Shown here: positions 1-8,591 of the stretch, one piece after another
Position numbering within the stretch: the stretch's first letter is position 1
Layout: each line of letters opens with the position of its first letter
NCBI GenBank assembly: GCA_947494435.1
Contig: CANLUY010000002.1
Coordinates: 124,001 to 188,000 of the forward strand
DNA from: an uncultured Litoreibacter sp.
Lineage (GTDB): Bacteria > Pseudomonadota > Alphaproteobacteria > Rhodobacterales > Rhodobacteraceae
Reading direction: 5' to 3'
DNA: 64,000 nucleotides
The notes under the pieces: generated by a model
What the model was told of the DNA's origin: nothing
Database searches by the model: none
What the model saw: the letters and a program-made list of their open reading frames with translations, nothing else
Translations under genes and position numbers: made by a program

Positions 1-76
1 AGATCAGGGGCGTCGCAATGCGCAATGACGCAGCCCAGAAGCTGTCGGTCATCAGAATGTTCAGAAGGTCCATCAT
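1..76 (-). CDS. ABC transporter permease (second BMP-system permease), partial
   Basis: Only the first 25 codons are inside the window. The reading begins MMDLLNILMTDSFW and continues into a hydrophobic stretch (ASLRIATPLI), the usual N-terminus of the second permease of BMP-type nucleoside importers. Its ATG overlaps the TGA of the preceding permease gene (ATGA at 73-76), so it is the fourth gene of the operon. The assignment rests on the visible N-terminus and on operon order, because the rest of the gene lies outside the window. Confidence 0.75.
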   Translation of the reverse strand, partial: MMDLLNILMTDSFWAASLRIATPLI

Positions 77-1140
77 GCTGTGGCCCCCTTGGTGCGCAAG
101 ATGCGGTACTTGGCCAGAAACCCGCCAACCAAGACGCAGAGCAGTGACATGGAAACAACCAGATCGGCAAGAAAAGACGATACGCCCATGGCGCGGCTCA
201 TACTGTCAGCACCAACGAAGACTGACGCGATAAAGAGGGCCGCGATTACAACACCAACTGGCGACAAGCCCGCCAGCATCGCAACGACGATCCCCGTGTA
301 GCCAAACCCGGGGGAAAGATCAGCCGTCAGATACCCCTTTAGCCCGGCCACTTCGGACACACCCGCGAGCCCTGCCAGCGCGCCAGAGATCGCTGCTACG
401 CCAAACAAGGAGCGGCGCACATTGATGCCTGCGTGCCGGGCTGCAGCCGCATTTTCACCAACCGCCCGCAATTTGAACCCCCAGACGGACCGCGCCAACA
501 TGAACTGCGCAATGGCTGCCAGGACAAGCGCAAGGATCAGCCCTGAATGCACCCGCATTCTGTCCATCAGTGGCGGCAGCATGCCCTGGTCCAGTACCGG
601 TGCCGATTGCGGCCACCCCAATCCCATGGGGTCTTGTAGTGGGCCTTCAAGCATCATCTGAAGAAAGATCAGAATGGTGAAGTTCAGCAGCAAGGTCGTT
701 ACAACTTCATCTGCGCCAAAGCGCACTTTCAGATAGGTCGGTGCCATCATTCCTGCAGCCCCGGCTGCTGCGCCCAGGACGATGATCAGCGGCAATAGCA
801 GGAGGCCAGAAATGTCGAGCACCCCAGACCCAATGGCGACCGCTGCCATAGCGCCTAGATAAAGCTGTCCTTCGGCCCCGATATTCCAAAGCTTGGCGCG
901 AAACGCCAAAGCGGCAGCTAGCCCGGTGAATATCAACGGCGTTGCGCGCGTCAGCATTTCGGACACGGCAAAGACCGATCCAAAAACACCTTTGATCATC
1001 TCGCCATAGGCGGTGATCGGGTTTGCCCCGGCGGCCAGCAAGGGAATGGCCGCAAAGGCGAGTGAGATGACAGCCGAAAGGATAGGAATACCAAAGGCAA
1101 ACGCGCGGGACGGGTTTTCGCGCGGCTCAATACGGATCAT
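73..1140 (-). CDS. ABC transporter permease, BMP/nucleoside-type importer
   Basis: This 355-residue inner-membrane protein has many hydrophobic segments. It carries the family signature around residues 60-95 (RATPLIFTGLAAALAF, then LWNIGAEGQLYLGA), typical of BPD_transp_2 permeases that pair with BMP-family binding proteins. With the second permease it would form the channel for a nucleoside, purine or related substrate. Its start overlaps the end of the ATPase gene (ATG at 1138-1140, ATPase stop from 1137), and its stop overlaps the next permease start, so translation is probably coupled. The family is clear, but the substrate cannot be read from the sequence. Confidence 0.92.
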   Translation of the reverse strand: MIRIEPRENPSRAFAFGIPILSAVISLAFAAIPLLAAGANPITAYGEMIKGVFGSVFAVSEMLTRATPLIFTGLAAALAFRAKLWNIGAEGQLYLGAMAAVAIGSGVLDISGLLLLPLIIVLGAAAGAAGMMAPTYLKVRFGADEVVTTLLLNFTILIFLQMMLEGPLQDPMGLGWPQSAPVLDQGMLPPLMDRMRVHSGLILALVLAAIAQFMLARSVWGFKLRAVGENAAAARHAGINVRRSLFGVAAISGALAGLAGVSEVAGLKGYLTADLSPGFGYTGIVVAMLAGLSPVGVVIAALFIASVFVGADSMSRAMGVSSFLADLVVSMSLLCVLVGGFLAKYRILRTKGATA

Positions 1141-2654
1141 GCCGGTTCTCCTGCCATCATGAGGCCGATTAGCTCACGGTCATGGTTGACAGCCTCAACA
1201 AGATTTCCATCGCGGATCACCACGATCCGGTCAGCAAGGCCCAGAATTTCGTCAAGATCTTCCGAGATCAGAACAACGCCTGCACCGCGCTCGCGGGCTT
1301 CCAACAAGCGCCGACCGACCTCTGCCGCAGCGCCCATATCAAGGCCGCGCGTGGGTTGGTTTGCAAGGATGAGCCGGGGGGAGCGTTCAAAAACACGCGC
1401 GAGGATCAGCTTTTGAATATTCCCGCCTGAAAGTAATCTGGATGCCGCCGTCACGCCAGGGCCGCGCACGTCATAGGCCTTGGCAAGCCTTTCGGCATTG
1501 GTCTGAATGGCGTCACGCTTTAGCAATCCGCGTGTTTGAATGGCCGGGTCATCAAGCCGTTCGATCACCATGTTTTCCGCAACGCTCATCGCGCCGACGA
1601 TGCCTTCGTGATGGCGGTCTTCGGGGATGCGCCCGATACCCGCTTTGACCATCGCGCCCGGGCTTGGTTTCGGCACGTCTTGCCCGTCCACCGATATCGT
1701 CCCAAAGCTCGGTTGCGCGAGCCCGGAAATCACATTGGCCAGCCCGCTTTGTCCGTTGCCGGAGATGCCAGCGATGCCAAGAATTTCGTGGGCGTTTACT
1801 GTCAGATTGATGGCGTTGAGCGTATCGCGCTTAGCACGGCCTTCCACCGATACGTTCGACAGCTTCAGCACAGGCGCGCCGGGGGCCATGTCGCTGCGGG
1901 CCACCTTGGGTGTATCCGCCCCGACCATCATGCGCGCGATGACTTTTTCATCCGCGTCTTTGGTGGCCATCTCGCCAACTTTTTTACCGTGGCGCAGAAC
2001 AGCGATGCGGTCGGAAAACGCCAGAACCTCGCGCAGTTTGTGGCTGATGAAGATAACCGACAACCCGTCCTTGGTCATCGCCTTTATGTTGGCAAACAGC
2101 GTGTCCGCCTCTTGCGGCGTCAAAACCGCCGTCGGCTCATCCAGTACCAGAATACGCGCATCCCGGTACAACGCTTTCAAAATCTCTACCCGCTGGCGTT
2201 CCCCGACCGAAAGCCGACCCACAGGGACGTTTAGGGGCGAGCTAAGCCCGCTGCGTTCAATAATGCCTTCGATCTTGGCGCGTGCTGAGCGCCGGTCACG
2301 TTTCAGGGCCAAAAGCGGTTCAGACCCCAAGGTGATATTGTCCAGCGCATTGATATTTTCAGCCAGCGCAAAATGCTGATGCACCATGCCGACCCCTGCG
2401 GCTAGTGCGGCTTGGGGGTGGCCCAAAGGTAAGGGATGCAACGTGCCGTTTTCATCGGCAACTTCAACGGTGCCTGCATCCGGCAAGTAATGTCCAAACA
2501 GCATGTTCATCAGCGTGGTTTTGCCCGCGCCGTTTTCACCCAAAAGCGCCAGCACTTCACCTTTTTCAAGGGTCAAGCTGACATCATCATTTGCAACCAC
2601 CGAGCCGAAGCGTTTGCTGAGCCCAGTGAGCCTGAGAGCAGTGGATTGTGTCAT
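1137..2654 (-). CDS. ABC transporter ATP-binding protein, BMP/nucleoside-type (two NBDs)
   Basis: This is a 505-residue tandem ATPase of the RbsA/NupO type. The first domain has Walker A GENGAGKT at residues 39-46 and signature LSVGERQ. The second has a degenerate Walker A (GISGNGQSG) and signature LLSGGN, a known asymmetry in this family. I start it at the ATG at 2652-2654 (MTQSTALRL) rather than the ATG at 2685-2687: the latter would add 11 residues (MGWRRRQPDLS) encoded inside a strong intergenic hairpin, and the conserved domain begins right after MTQST. It energises the two permeases downstream. Confidence 0.93.
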   Translation of the reverse strand: MTQSTALRLTGLSKRFGSVVANDDVSLTLEKGEVLALLGENGAGKTTLMNMLFGHYLPDAGTVEVADENGTLHPLPLGHPQAALAAGVGMVHQHFALAENINALDNITLGSEPLLALKRDRRSARAKIEGIIERSGLSSPLNVPVGRLSVGERQRVEILKALYRDARILVLDEPTAVLTPQEADTLFANIKAMTKDGLSVIFISHKLREVLAFSDRIAVLRHGKKVGEMATKDADEKVIARMMVGADTPKVARSDMAPGAPVLKLSNVSVEGRAKRDTLNAINLTVNAHEILGIAGISGNGQSGLANVISGLAQPSFGTISVDGQDVPKPSPGAMVKAGIGRIPEDRHHEGIVGAMSVAENMVIERLDDPAIQTRGLLKRDAIQTNAERLAKAYDVRGPGVTAASRLLSGGNIQKLILARVFERSPRLILANQPTRGLDMGAAAEVGRRLLEARERGAGVVLISEDLDEILGLADRIVVIRDGNLVEAVNHDRELIGLMMAGEPA

Positions 2655-2663
2655 GGAAAGGTC

Positions 2664-2685
2664 GGGCTGGCGCCGCCGCCAGCCC
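2664..2685 (-). promoter_or_regulatory. Intergenic stem-loop between bmp and ATPase genes
   Basis: This is a perfect 9-bp inverted repeat (GGGCTGGCG and CGCCAGCCC) with a 4-base loop. It lies between the stop of the binding-protein gene (2694-2696) and the chosen ATPase start (2654). No strong U-tract follows on the minus strand. In binding-protein ABC operons such hairpins often stabilise the 5' part of the message or partly terminate it, giving more binding protein than transporter. That role is inferred here. Confidence 0.6.
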
Positions 2686-2693
2686 ATGTGTCT

Positions 2694-3683
2694 TTAATTG
2701 TCAGATACAGGGCGCGCGTCGTTCACGTTGACGCGGAACAGGCCGCCCAGAATCTCGGCTTCACGTTCTCTGACCGAAGCCGCTGTTTCTGCCGCAACAA
2801 GACCTTCGTCCATCACCAGCGATCCACCGCCATACGCCATAAAGCTGTACTGGCCATAGTCCGACGCTTCGAAAGTGCCGCCTGCAACGTTGGACACGGC
2901 CTTGTCGATGGTCGCTTCCATGTGCCACAGGGCAGAGGCCATGATGGTTCCGGGATAGTCGCCAGAGGTGTCGATGACGTTGCCGATGGCTTTCACGCCA
3001 CGTTCGACCGCTGCGTCGGACACTCCGAAGCGCTCCGCATACATCACGTCCGCACCTGCATCCATCATCGCAAATGCGCTTTCTTTTGCTTTCGGCGGAT
3101 CGTACCAGCTGTCGATGAAGTTCACCATGAACTTCACATCCGGGTTTACTTCGCGCGCGCCATCCATGAAGGCATGCATCAATCTGTTCACTTCAGGGAT
3201 CGCATATCCGCCAACCATCCCAATCAGGTTGGACTCGGTCGCTGCACCGGCAACCATGCCGGACAGATAGGACGGTTCGTGAATCCAGTTGTCAAAGACG
3301 GAAAAATTCGGCGCGACCGGACCAAAGGACGAGCCCATCAGGAACGCTGTCTCGGGGTAATCCGTCGCCACTTTGCGCGCGGCGCGCTCAAGTCCGAACA
3401 CTTCACCGACAATCAATTGTTGGCCTTGCTCTGCATATTCGCGCATCACGCGTTCATAATCGGTGTTGGCGACATTTTCCGAAAACACATAATCGATATC
3501 GCCGCGCTCGGCAGCGGTATTTAGCGCCTTGTGAATGCGACTGATCCACTGCTGTTCGACGGGCAATGTATAGATCGCGGCAACCTTCAACTTTTCTGCG
3601 GCAGCGGACCCGGCCGCCAATAGGGTCGATCCCGCGACCATGGCGGCGAGCAGTGCTCTTTTTGTTAGCGATATTCTTGACAT
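2694..3683 (-). CDS. BMP family ABC transporter substrate-binding protein
   Basis: This 329-residue protein has a Sec signal peptide (basic MSRISLTKR, hydrophobic core, probable cleavage after GSAAA near residue 29). The mature part matches the BMP/Med family: AAIYTLPVEQQWISRIHKAL, then QGQQLIVGEVFGLE and ETAFLMGSSFG. There is no lipobox cysteine, so it should be a soluble periplasmic protein, as expected in a Gram-negative. It is first in the operon with the ATPase and two permeases. Family members bind nucleosides, purines or related compounds. The adjacent RutR-like regulator fits a purine or pyrimidine substrate, but that is inference. Confidence 0.93.
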   Translation of the reverse strand: MSRISLTKRALLAAMVAGSTLLAAGSAAAEKLKVAAIYTLPVEQQWISRIHKALNTAAERGDIDYVFSENVANTDYERVMREYAEQGQQLIVGEVFGLERAARKVATDYPETAFLMGSSFGPVAPNFSVFDNWIHEPSYLSGMVAGAATESNLIGMVGGYAIPEVNRLMHAFMDGAREVNPDVKFMVNFIDSWYDPPKAKESAFAMMDAGADVMYAERFGVSDAAVERGVKAIGNVIDTSGDYPGTIMASALWHMEATIDKAVSNVAGGTFEASDYGQYSFMAYGGGSLVMDEGLVAAETAASVREREAEILGGLFRVNVNDARPVSDN

Positions 3684-4000
3684 GTCATCCTCTCCTGTTC
3701 GGCATTTTGTATGTCGATTTTTTCACAGTAGTCGTCGCGCCAGTTGACTGGCGAAGCGTCCTTGCATCCCATCAGGGTTCCTTATTGCGGGTGAATTCCG
3801 TGTTCCTTGGCAGTGTCTTCGGCCCCCATCCCAATGCCACACGCGTGAATGCTGAAAAGATTCAGCTGCCCGGTCAAGAATTTTCTGCACGATCGTGCAG
3901 AAAGTTTCCAAGTCCGATAGGATTTGTTAGTTTGTTCGGCATCAGAAGTTCAAACAGGACCTTTCTCGGCCAAACGCACCTTTCAAAGGATTAAATCGGC
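3684..4000. other. Divergent intergenic region, bmp operon / TetR gene
   Basis: This 317-bp non-coding spacer lies between the two divergent starts and should contain both promoters. I could not pick convincing -35/-10 pairs. Its outstanding feature is the 22-bp palindrome listed separately. A Shine-Dalgarno AAAGGA at 3985-3990 serves the GTG start of the regulator. Confidence 0.6.
3882..3903. promoter_or_regulatory. Perfect 22-bp palindrome, probable TetR operator
   Basis: The half-site TTTCTGCACGA is followed at once by its exact reverse complement, giving a gapless 22-bp palindrome. It lies 98 bp upstream of the TetR-type regulator and about 180 bp upstream of the bmp gene, in the shared spacer. 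Symmetry, size and position fit the operator of a dimeric TetR protein controlling itself and the importer. The sequence differs from the E. coli RutR site (TTGACCA-N5-TGGTCAA, from memory). Confidence 0.6.
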
Positions 4001-4627
4001 GTGAACAAGCAAAGCGGCGGAATACAGATCCGACATCGCGAAGAAACAAGGGCGCAAATTCAGCAGGCCGCTGAACGTGTCTTTGCCGACTTTGGTTATG
4101 TTGGTGCGTCATTCAGCCGGATTGCCACCGAAGCTGGTCTGCCGAAATCCAACATCGTCTATTATTATCAGACCAAAGAAAAACTGTACCGGAATGTGGT
4201 CGAGAACATCTTCAATGTCTGGCGTGAAGCCGCGGATGTCCTGTCGCCGGAACGCGATCCGATAACTGCTTTGGGCGACTATATCGAAACCAAGCTGGAA
4301 TTGGCCCGAACGCGCCCCTATGGCTCCAAGGTCTGGGCAAACGAAATCATCCAGCGCGCGCCCGTCGTGCAAGATTACCTGGAGGGCGAACTGCGCCAAT
4401 GGACCGATGATCGAATAGCAGTGATCGAATACTGGATCGCTCAAAAGCAGATTAGGCCCGTCAGCGCACGGCATTTGCTTTACGCAATCTGGGCGACCAC
4501 GCAGCACTATGCTGACTTCACACACCAGATCAGAACATTGAATGATGATCTGGAACTGACAAATCAGCAGTGGGAAGATACGAAACGCTCGCTTCGAGAG
4601 ATTTTGCTGGAAGGCGTAAAACTCTGA
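4001..4627 (+). CDS. TetR family transcriptional regulator, RutR-like
   Basis: This 208-residue protein has an N-terminal TetR helix-turn-helix (residues about 14-60: ETRAQIQQAAERVFADFGY, then GLPKSNIVYYYQTKEKLY). The long C-terminal ligand domain resembles the RutR branch (KVWANEIIQRAPVVQDYL, WATTQHYADFTHQI). The start is GTG at 4001, with AAAGGA 10 bases upstream. It is divergent from the BMP ABC operon and probably regulates it through the palindrome at 3882-3903. RutR binds uracil or thymine in E. coli. Whether this protein senses a pyrimidine or purine cannot be told from sequence alone. Confidence 0.88.
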   Translation: MNKQSGGIQIRHREETRAQIQQAAERVFADFGYVGASFSRIATEAGLPKSNIVYYYQTKEKLYRNVVENIFNVWREAADVLSPERDPITALGDYIETKLELARTRPYGSKVWANEIIQRAPVVQDYLEGELRQWTDDRIAVIEYWIAQKQIRPVSARHLLYAIWATTQHYADFTHQIRTLNDDLELTNQQWEDTKRSLREILLEGVKL

Positions 4628-5093
4628 TCTGGTCGACATCTTCAAATTGGCGGTTCGGGTGATCGCGCCTGTTACAAAGGGGTTCGTCCAGTCCAACAGC
4701 AACGTAACCTAATATCAGATTGCACGGAATCCCTGATCGAGTGTCACGGGTCGGCATCCTTGCAGCCGTTGAAAACGGCCGTTTTAAGCGCCAAGAACGC
4801 CACTGTCTTTGATCTAATACTCCATCAAGGAGACATTGGTGGGGCGACGCTCAAAGTCCGCAACGTCCCGCGATGCAGTCATCGGACAACCCTTTGACCT
4901 CGCGACCGCAGCGAACGGCAGCAATGCGGGCTGCGAATGCAGAAACTTGAAGGTAGATCGAAAGTCCGCAAAGGGCCGTCCTTGCTCAGTGTTGCATCCC
5001 GGACCAAATGAATGCCGCGATGCATCTGAGTTCCGCTAGGAGCCCAAAATGACAGATGCTGCACGGCGGACGAATGGCTGCTTGGTGGCATAA
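4628..5093. other. Non-coding stretch, nothing recognised
   Basis: This 466-bp gap lies between the TetR gene and the convergent end of the LysR gene. A 67-codon frame opens with TTG at 4836 behind AAGGAGA (4827-4833), but its product has no recognisable feature and a skewed composition. It could be decayed coding sequence. No hairpin with a U-tract was seen. Confidence 0.4.
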
Positions 5094-5999
5094 TCATGCA
5101 TCATCTTTGACGGCCTCACCATCCAAAAACTCCTCTCGGAGCCAATCCTCAAACAGCAAGACCACTGATCGTTTTGAACGCTTTGATTTAGGCCGCATGA
5201 GGTAATGCGCGCTTGGTGTGGGAACGTCTGTGCCAATGATCGAGACGCGCGCGCCCGTCGCATTTGCCATTTCAACCAAACGCCTGAGAACAACTGCGTA
5301 TCCGCCTCCATTCGCGGCCAGCTCAATCGCGGCTGTCATTGTATCAACATAAAGTTCGTCTGCTCCCGTCGACAAAGCAAGATCATGGGCTGCCAAGTAT
5401 CTGACCCAGTCAGCTTCCTGCCCCAAAATGCGTATGAAGGGACCTTTCAACAATTGGTCAAGACTAAGGGCCGTTTTGTCCAAGTGCACAGCCCCAATCG
5501 GGACCATTACATCATCAGACAAACGTTCTGACGCTGCATCAGTCCAATCCCCTCTGCCAACGCGCAGTTCCACATCGACGTGGTCAAACCCTGTCGTATC
5601 TGTCCAGATGTTAGACACGAGACGGATATCGATGTCAGGGTAGGCCAGCTTGAACTTGGGCAGCCGTGGTGCCAACCAAAGAGCGGAGGTCGAGATCGGC
5701 GCTTTGACGGTGATGGTCTCGTTGCGGGTTGCGCCAAACAGGCTGGTCGTGGCAACGTCGATGTCCGCCAAAGCCTGCCTGACTGTCGAAACATAGGCCT
5801 GCCCGATATCGGTCAAAGAGAGATGGCGTGCCTTGCGGTGAAACAGGCGGCTTCCCAATTGTTCCTCCAAAGTTCGAACATGAAGGCTCACGGCTGTTTG
5901 GGTAAGACCCAACTCAGTTGCGGCTGCGGTGAAGTTCAGATGGCGTGAGGCCGCTTCGAACGTGCGCAGCCATGTCAGGTTAATCTGTTTTGCGAACAC
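5094..5999 (-). CDS. LysR family transcriptional regulator (next to dddW)
   Basis: This 301-residue LysR-type regulator has an N-terminal winged helix-turn-helix (residues about 7-66: LTWLRTFEAASRHLNFTAAATELGLTQTAVS). A periplasmic-binding-like effector domain follows (about 95-295), with GcvA-like features (ISTSALWLAPRLPKFKLAYPDI). It is divergent from the cupin gene at 6115, with 115 bp between starts. In Ruegeria pomeroyi the DMSP lyase gene dddW also lies next to a LysR gene and is strongly induced by DMSP (recalled from the literature). By analogy this protein probably activates the cupin gene in response to DMSP or a product. Confidence 0.9.
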   Translation of the reverse strand: MFAKQINLTWLRTFEAASRHLNFTAAATELGLTQTAVSLHVRTLEEQLGSRLFHRKARHLSLTDIGQAYVSTVRQALADIDVATTSLFGATRNETITVKAPISTSALWLAPRLPKFKLAYPDIDIRLVSNIWTDTTGFDHVDVELRVGRGDWTDAASERLSDDVMVPIGAVHLDKTALSLDQLLKGPFIRILGQEADWVRYLAAHDLALSTGADELYVDTMTAAIELAANGGGYAVVLRRLVEMANATGARVSIIGTDVPTPSAHYLMRPKSKRSKRSVVLLFEDWLREEFLDGEAVKDDA

Positions 6000-6025
6000 A
6001 GCTTATCACCAAAAATTCTTGCTTA

Positions 6026-6040
6026 TAAAATCCCTTTTTA
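6026..6040. promoter_or_regulatory. Candidate LysR-type binding dyad
   Basis: TAAAA-N5-TTTTA is an AT-rich inverted repeat in the 115-bp spacer between the divergent LysR and cupin genes, where a LysR-type box would be expected. It is only loosely like the T-N11-A consensus and could be chance in AT-rich promoter DNA. Confidence 0.3.
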
Positions 6041-6114
6041 GTCGCTTTTACTTTTCCTGCAAGTCGTAGAAACCTCAACCTATCAAAATACCCCTTTGTT
6101 CAGGAAACCACCCT

Positions 6115-6567
6115 ATGCCTATGTCTCAGCTCGACACCTTCGCAATTGAGCAGCCCCTTATTCCCACGGCCGCAAATGACAACCCCAGTGGCTTTGTTGC
6201 GGCTTTGGGTGATCAGCCGATTGAAGGCGGATTTGATCCGGTCTTTGGTGATGTGACTTGGCAAACACTGATTTCAAGTGACAAAACACAGTCGAACGGC
6301 GTGGTTCTGGGTGTCGCCACTTTTCCTGCCAATGGCGTCTTGCACCTGCATCGCCATACACCACCCGAATTTTACTTTGGCCTCACAGGTTCGGGGACCG
6401 TCATGCTGGATGGGCAACCCGTCGAAATTGTTCCTGGGTTGGCCATTTTTATCCCTTCCGATGCGGAACATGGTGTAACTGCCGGACCGACCGGTTTGAC
6501 CTTTGCTTACGGGTTTGGCGAAGACGCCTTTTCAGAGATCGAGTACAGATTTTCAGCTGTGCAGTAA
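6115..6567 (+). CDS. dddW: Cupin, probable DMSP lyase DddW
   Basis: This 150-residue single-domain cupin has H79, H81 and E85 (HRHTPPEFYFG) plus H119 (DAEHG), a complete HxHxxxE...H metal site, and Y87 two residues after the glutamate. Ruegeria DddW is a 152-residue iron-dependent cupin lyase with ligands that I recall as H81, H83, E87 and H121. The spacing here is identical, with an offset of two. The N-terminal block (GGFDPVFGDVTWQTLISSDKT) also fits my memory of that family. The divergent LysR gene matches the dddW context. DddW cleaves dimethylsulfoniopropionate to DMS and acrylate in the cytoplasm. SD-like AGGAAA precedes ATG 6115. A different small cupin remains possible. Confidence 0.7.
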   Translation: MPMSQLDTFAIEQPLIPTAANDNPSGFVAALGDQPIEGGFDPVFGDVTWQTLISSDKTQSNGVVLGVATFPANGVLHLHRHTPPEFYFGLTGSGTVMLDGQPVEIVPGLAIFIPSDAEHGVTAGPTGLTFAYGFGEDAFSEIEYRFSAVQ

Positions 6568-6634
6568 CCAACAGCGGAGATTCATAGGTACTTCATCAAA
6601 GTCTGTTTCGTCCCGCAGAGCGTACATAGCCCGA

Positions 6635-8467
6635 TTACTCCTCCATAGCCTCCAACTCGTCGATCATGCCAGAGATCATAGACAAGCCTTTGTCCCAGAA
6701 CTTCGGGTCGCTGGCATCCAGTCCGAAGGGTGCCAGAAGCTCTTTGTGGTGTTTGGAACCGCCCGCTTTGAGCATGTCGAAATACTTGTCTTGGAAGTCG
6801 CCCTCGCCTTCCTCGTAGACAGCGTAAAGTGCGTTTACCAAGCCGTCGCCGAAGGCGTAGGCGTAGACGTAGAAGGGGGAGTGGACGAAGTGGGGGATGT
6901 AGGCCCAGAAGGTCTCGTACCCGTCCATATATTCGAATGCAGGGCCGAGGCTTTCGGCCTGCACGGACATCCACAGCGCGTTGATATCGTCTGGGGTCAG
7001 CTCGCCGTTTGAGCGGGCATCGTGGAGCTTGCATTCGAAATCGTAGAAGGCGATCTGGCGCACGACGGTGTTGATCATATCCTCGACCTTGCCCGCGAGC
7101 ATGACTTTGCGCTGCTCTTGCGTCTCGGCCCTGTCGAGCATTTTGCGGAAGGTGAGCATTTCGCCGAAGACGGAGGCGGTCTCAGCCAGTGTCAGGGGGG
7201 TGGAGGACAAGAGTTCGCCTTGGCCAGCGGCCAGGACCTGGTGAACGCCGTGGCCCAGCTCATGCGCTAAGGTCATGACATCACGGGGTTTTCCGAGGTA
7301 GTTCAGCATGACATAGGGGTGGACGTCGGTGACGGTCGGATGCGCGAAGGCGCCGGGGGCTTTGCCGGGTTTGACGGCGGCATCGATCCAGCCATCGGTG
7401 AAGAAGGGCTTGGCGATCTCTGCCATTTCAGGCGCGAAATCGGCATAGGCTTCCATAACGGTGCTTTGCGCCTTGTCCCAGTCGACCAGCGTCGGGTCTT
7501 CCATCGGCAGCGGCGCGTTGCGGTCCCAGACCTGCATCACGTCGAGGTCCAGCCATTTGCGCTTCAGCTCATAATAGCGGTGCGAGAGCTTCGGGTAGGC
7601 GGCGACCACGGCGTTGCGGAGCGCTTCGACCACTTCAGGTTCGACATGGTTCGAAAGATGGCGTCCGGTTTGCGGCGTGGGCATGCCGCGCCAGCGGTCT
7701 TCGATCTCTTTCTCTTTCGCCAGCGTATTGTGCACGCGGGAGAAGAGTTTGACGTTTTTGCCGAAAACATTGGCCAGCTCGCGCGCGCCTTTTTCGCGTT
7801 GATCACGGTTGGGGTCGGTGAGCAGGTTGAGCGTGCTTTCGATATTCATCTCTTCGCCGTCAATCTCGAAGGTCAGACCGGCGATCGTTTCGTCAAACAG
7901 GCGGTTCCACGCCGCAGATCCGACGGTGGATTGATCGTGCAGGAATTTCTCCAGCTCATCTGACAACTGATAGGGTTTCATCGCGCGCAGACGCTCGAAG
8001 ACTGGTTTGTAGCGGCCGAGGTCGGCGTTTTCCTCAAGCCAGCCGTCCAGCACGTCATCGTCGATCCGGTTCAGTTCCAGCGAGAAGAAGACCAGCGGCG
8101 TTGTGTAAGTGGTGATCTTGTCCTGCGCGTTCGCCATGAATTGCGCGCGTTCGGCATCGGTGGTGTTCTGGTAGTAGCGCAGGCCCGCAAAGGACATGAT
8201 GCGGCCCGCGATCAGGTCGATCTTTTCGTAGCGCAGAACACACTCGAGCATGCCGTCCGCACCCAGACCGGCCATGTTGCCTTCGTAGTCCTTGGCGAAA
8301 TCGGCACAGGCTGTTTCCAACCAGTCCATATCGCGCTTGAGCTCTTTGGCGTCTTCGCCTGCATAAAGATCGCTCAGGTCCCATTCCGGCAAATCGCCAA
8401 GCCCCCCTGATGCGTCATGCGCGTCGCGCAAAATGGCAGGGGCGGTCGGGCGAAATGGGGTGTGCAT
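6635..8467 (-). CDS. pepF: M3 family oligoendopeptidase F
   Basis: This 610-residue cytoplasmic zinc metallopeptidase has the HEXXH motif at H402-E403-L404-G405-H406 (LAHELGHGVHQ), with the third ligand expected in TLAETASVFGE about 25 residues on. The tail shows the family block FVHSPFYVYAYAFGDGLVNALY. Length and layout match PepF/M3 oligoendopeptidases, which cut short peptides in peptide turnover. The N-terminal extension MHTPFRPTAPAILRDAHDAS is unremarkable. The neighbours on the same strand are unrelated and no operon role is evident. Confidence 0.93.
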   Translation of the reverse strand: MHTPFRPTAPAILRDAHDASGGLGDLPEWDLSDLYAGEDAKELKRDMDWLETACADFAKDYEGNMAGLGADGMLECVLRYEKIDLIAGRIMSFAGLRYYQNTTDAERAQFMANAQDKITTYTTPLVFFSLELNRIDDDVLDGWLEENADLGRYKPVFERLRAMKPYQLSDELEKFLHDQSTVGSAAWNRLFDETIAGLTFEIDGEEMNIESTLNLLTDPNRDQREKGARELANVFGKNVKLFSRVHNTLAKEKEIEDRWRGMPTPQTGRHLSNHVEPEVVEALRNAVVAAYPKLSHRYYELKRKWLDLDVMQVWDRNAPLPMEDPTLVDWDKAQSTVMEAYADFAPEMAEIAKPFFTDGWIDAAVKPGKAPGAFAHPTVTDVHPYVMLNYLGKPRDVMTLAHELGHGVHQVLAAGQGELLSSTPLTLAETASVFGEMLTFRKMLDRAETQEQRKVMLAGKVEDMINTVVRQIAFYDFECKLHDARSNGELTPDDINALWMSVQAESLGPAFEYMDGYETFWAYIPHFVHSPFYVYAYAFGDGLVNALYAVYEEGEGDFQDKYFDMLKAGGSKHHKELLAPFGLDASDPKFWDKGLSMISGMIDELEAMEE

Positions 8468-8591
8468 GAAAGCGTCCTTTGCAATGTGCTGTTGGGTGGC
8501 AACCTAGGCGTGGTGCAAGGCAGTCTCAAGGCACACGTATAAAAAACAACAACTCGTGGAAAATTCCGACGTAGATGTTATCGACAAAGGT

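Noticed and set aside
2436-3524. 362-codon + strand frame opposite the bmp gene
   Set aside because: Opposite a well-conserved binding protein with signal peptide; translation is rich in H, R and F without domain.
4836-5039. 67-codon frame starting with TTG behind AAGGAGA
   Set aside because: Good ribosome site but rare start codon, no domain and no conserved look; kept only as a note in the non-coding stretch.
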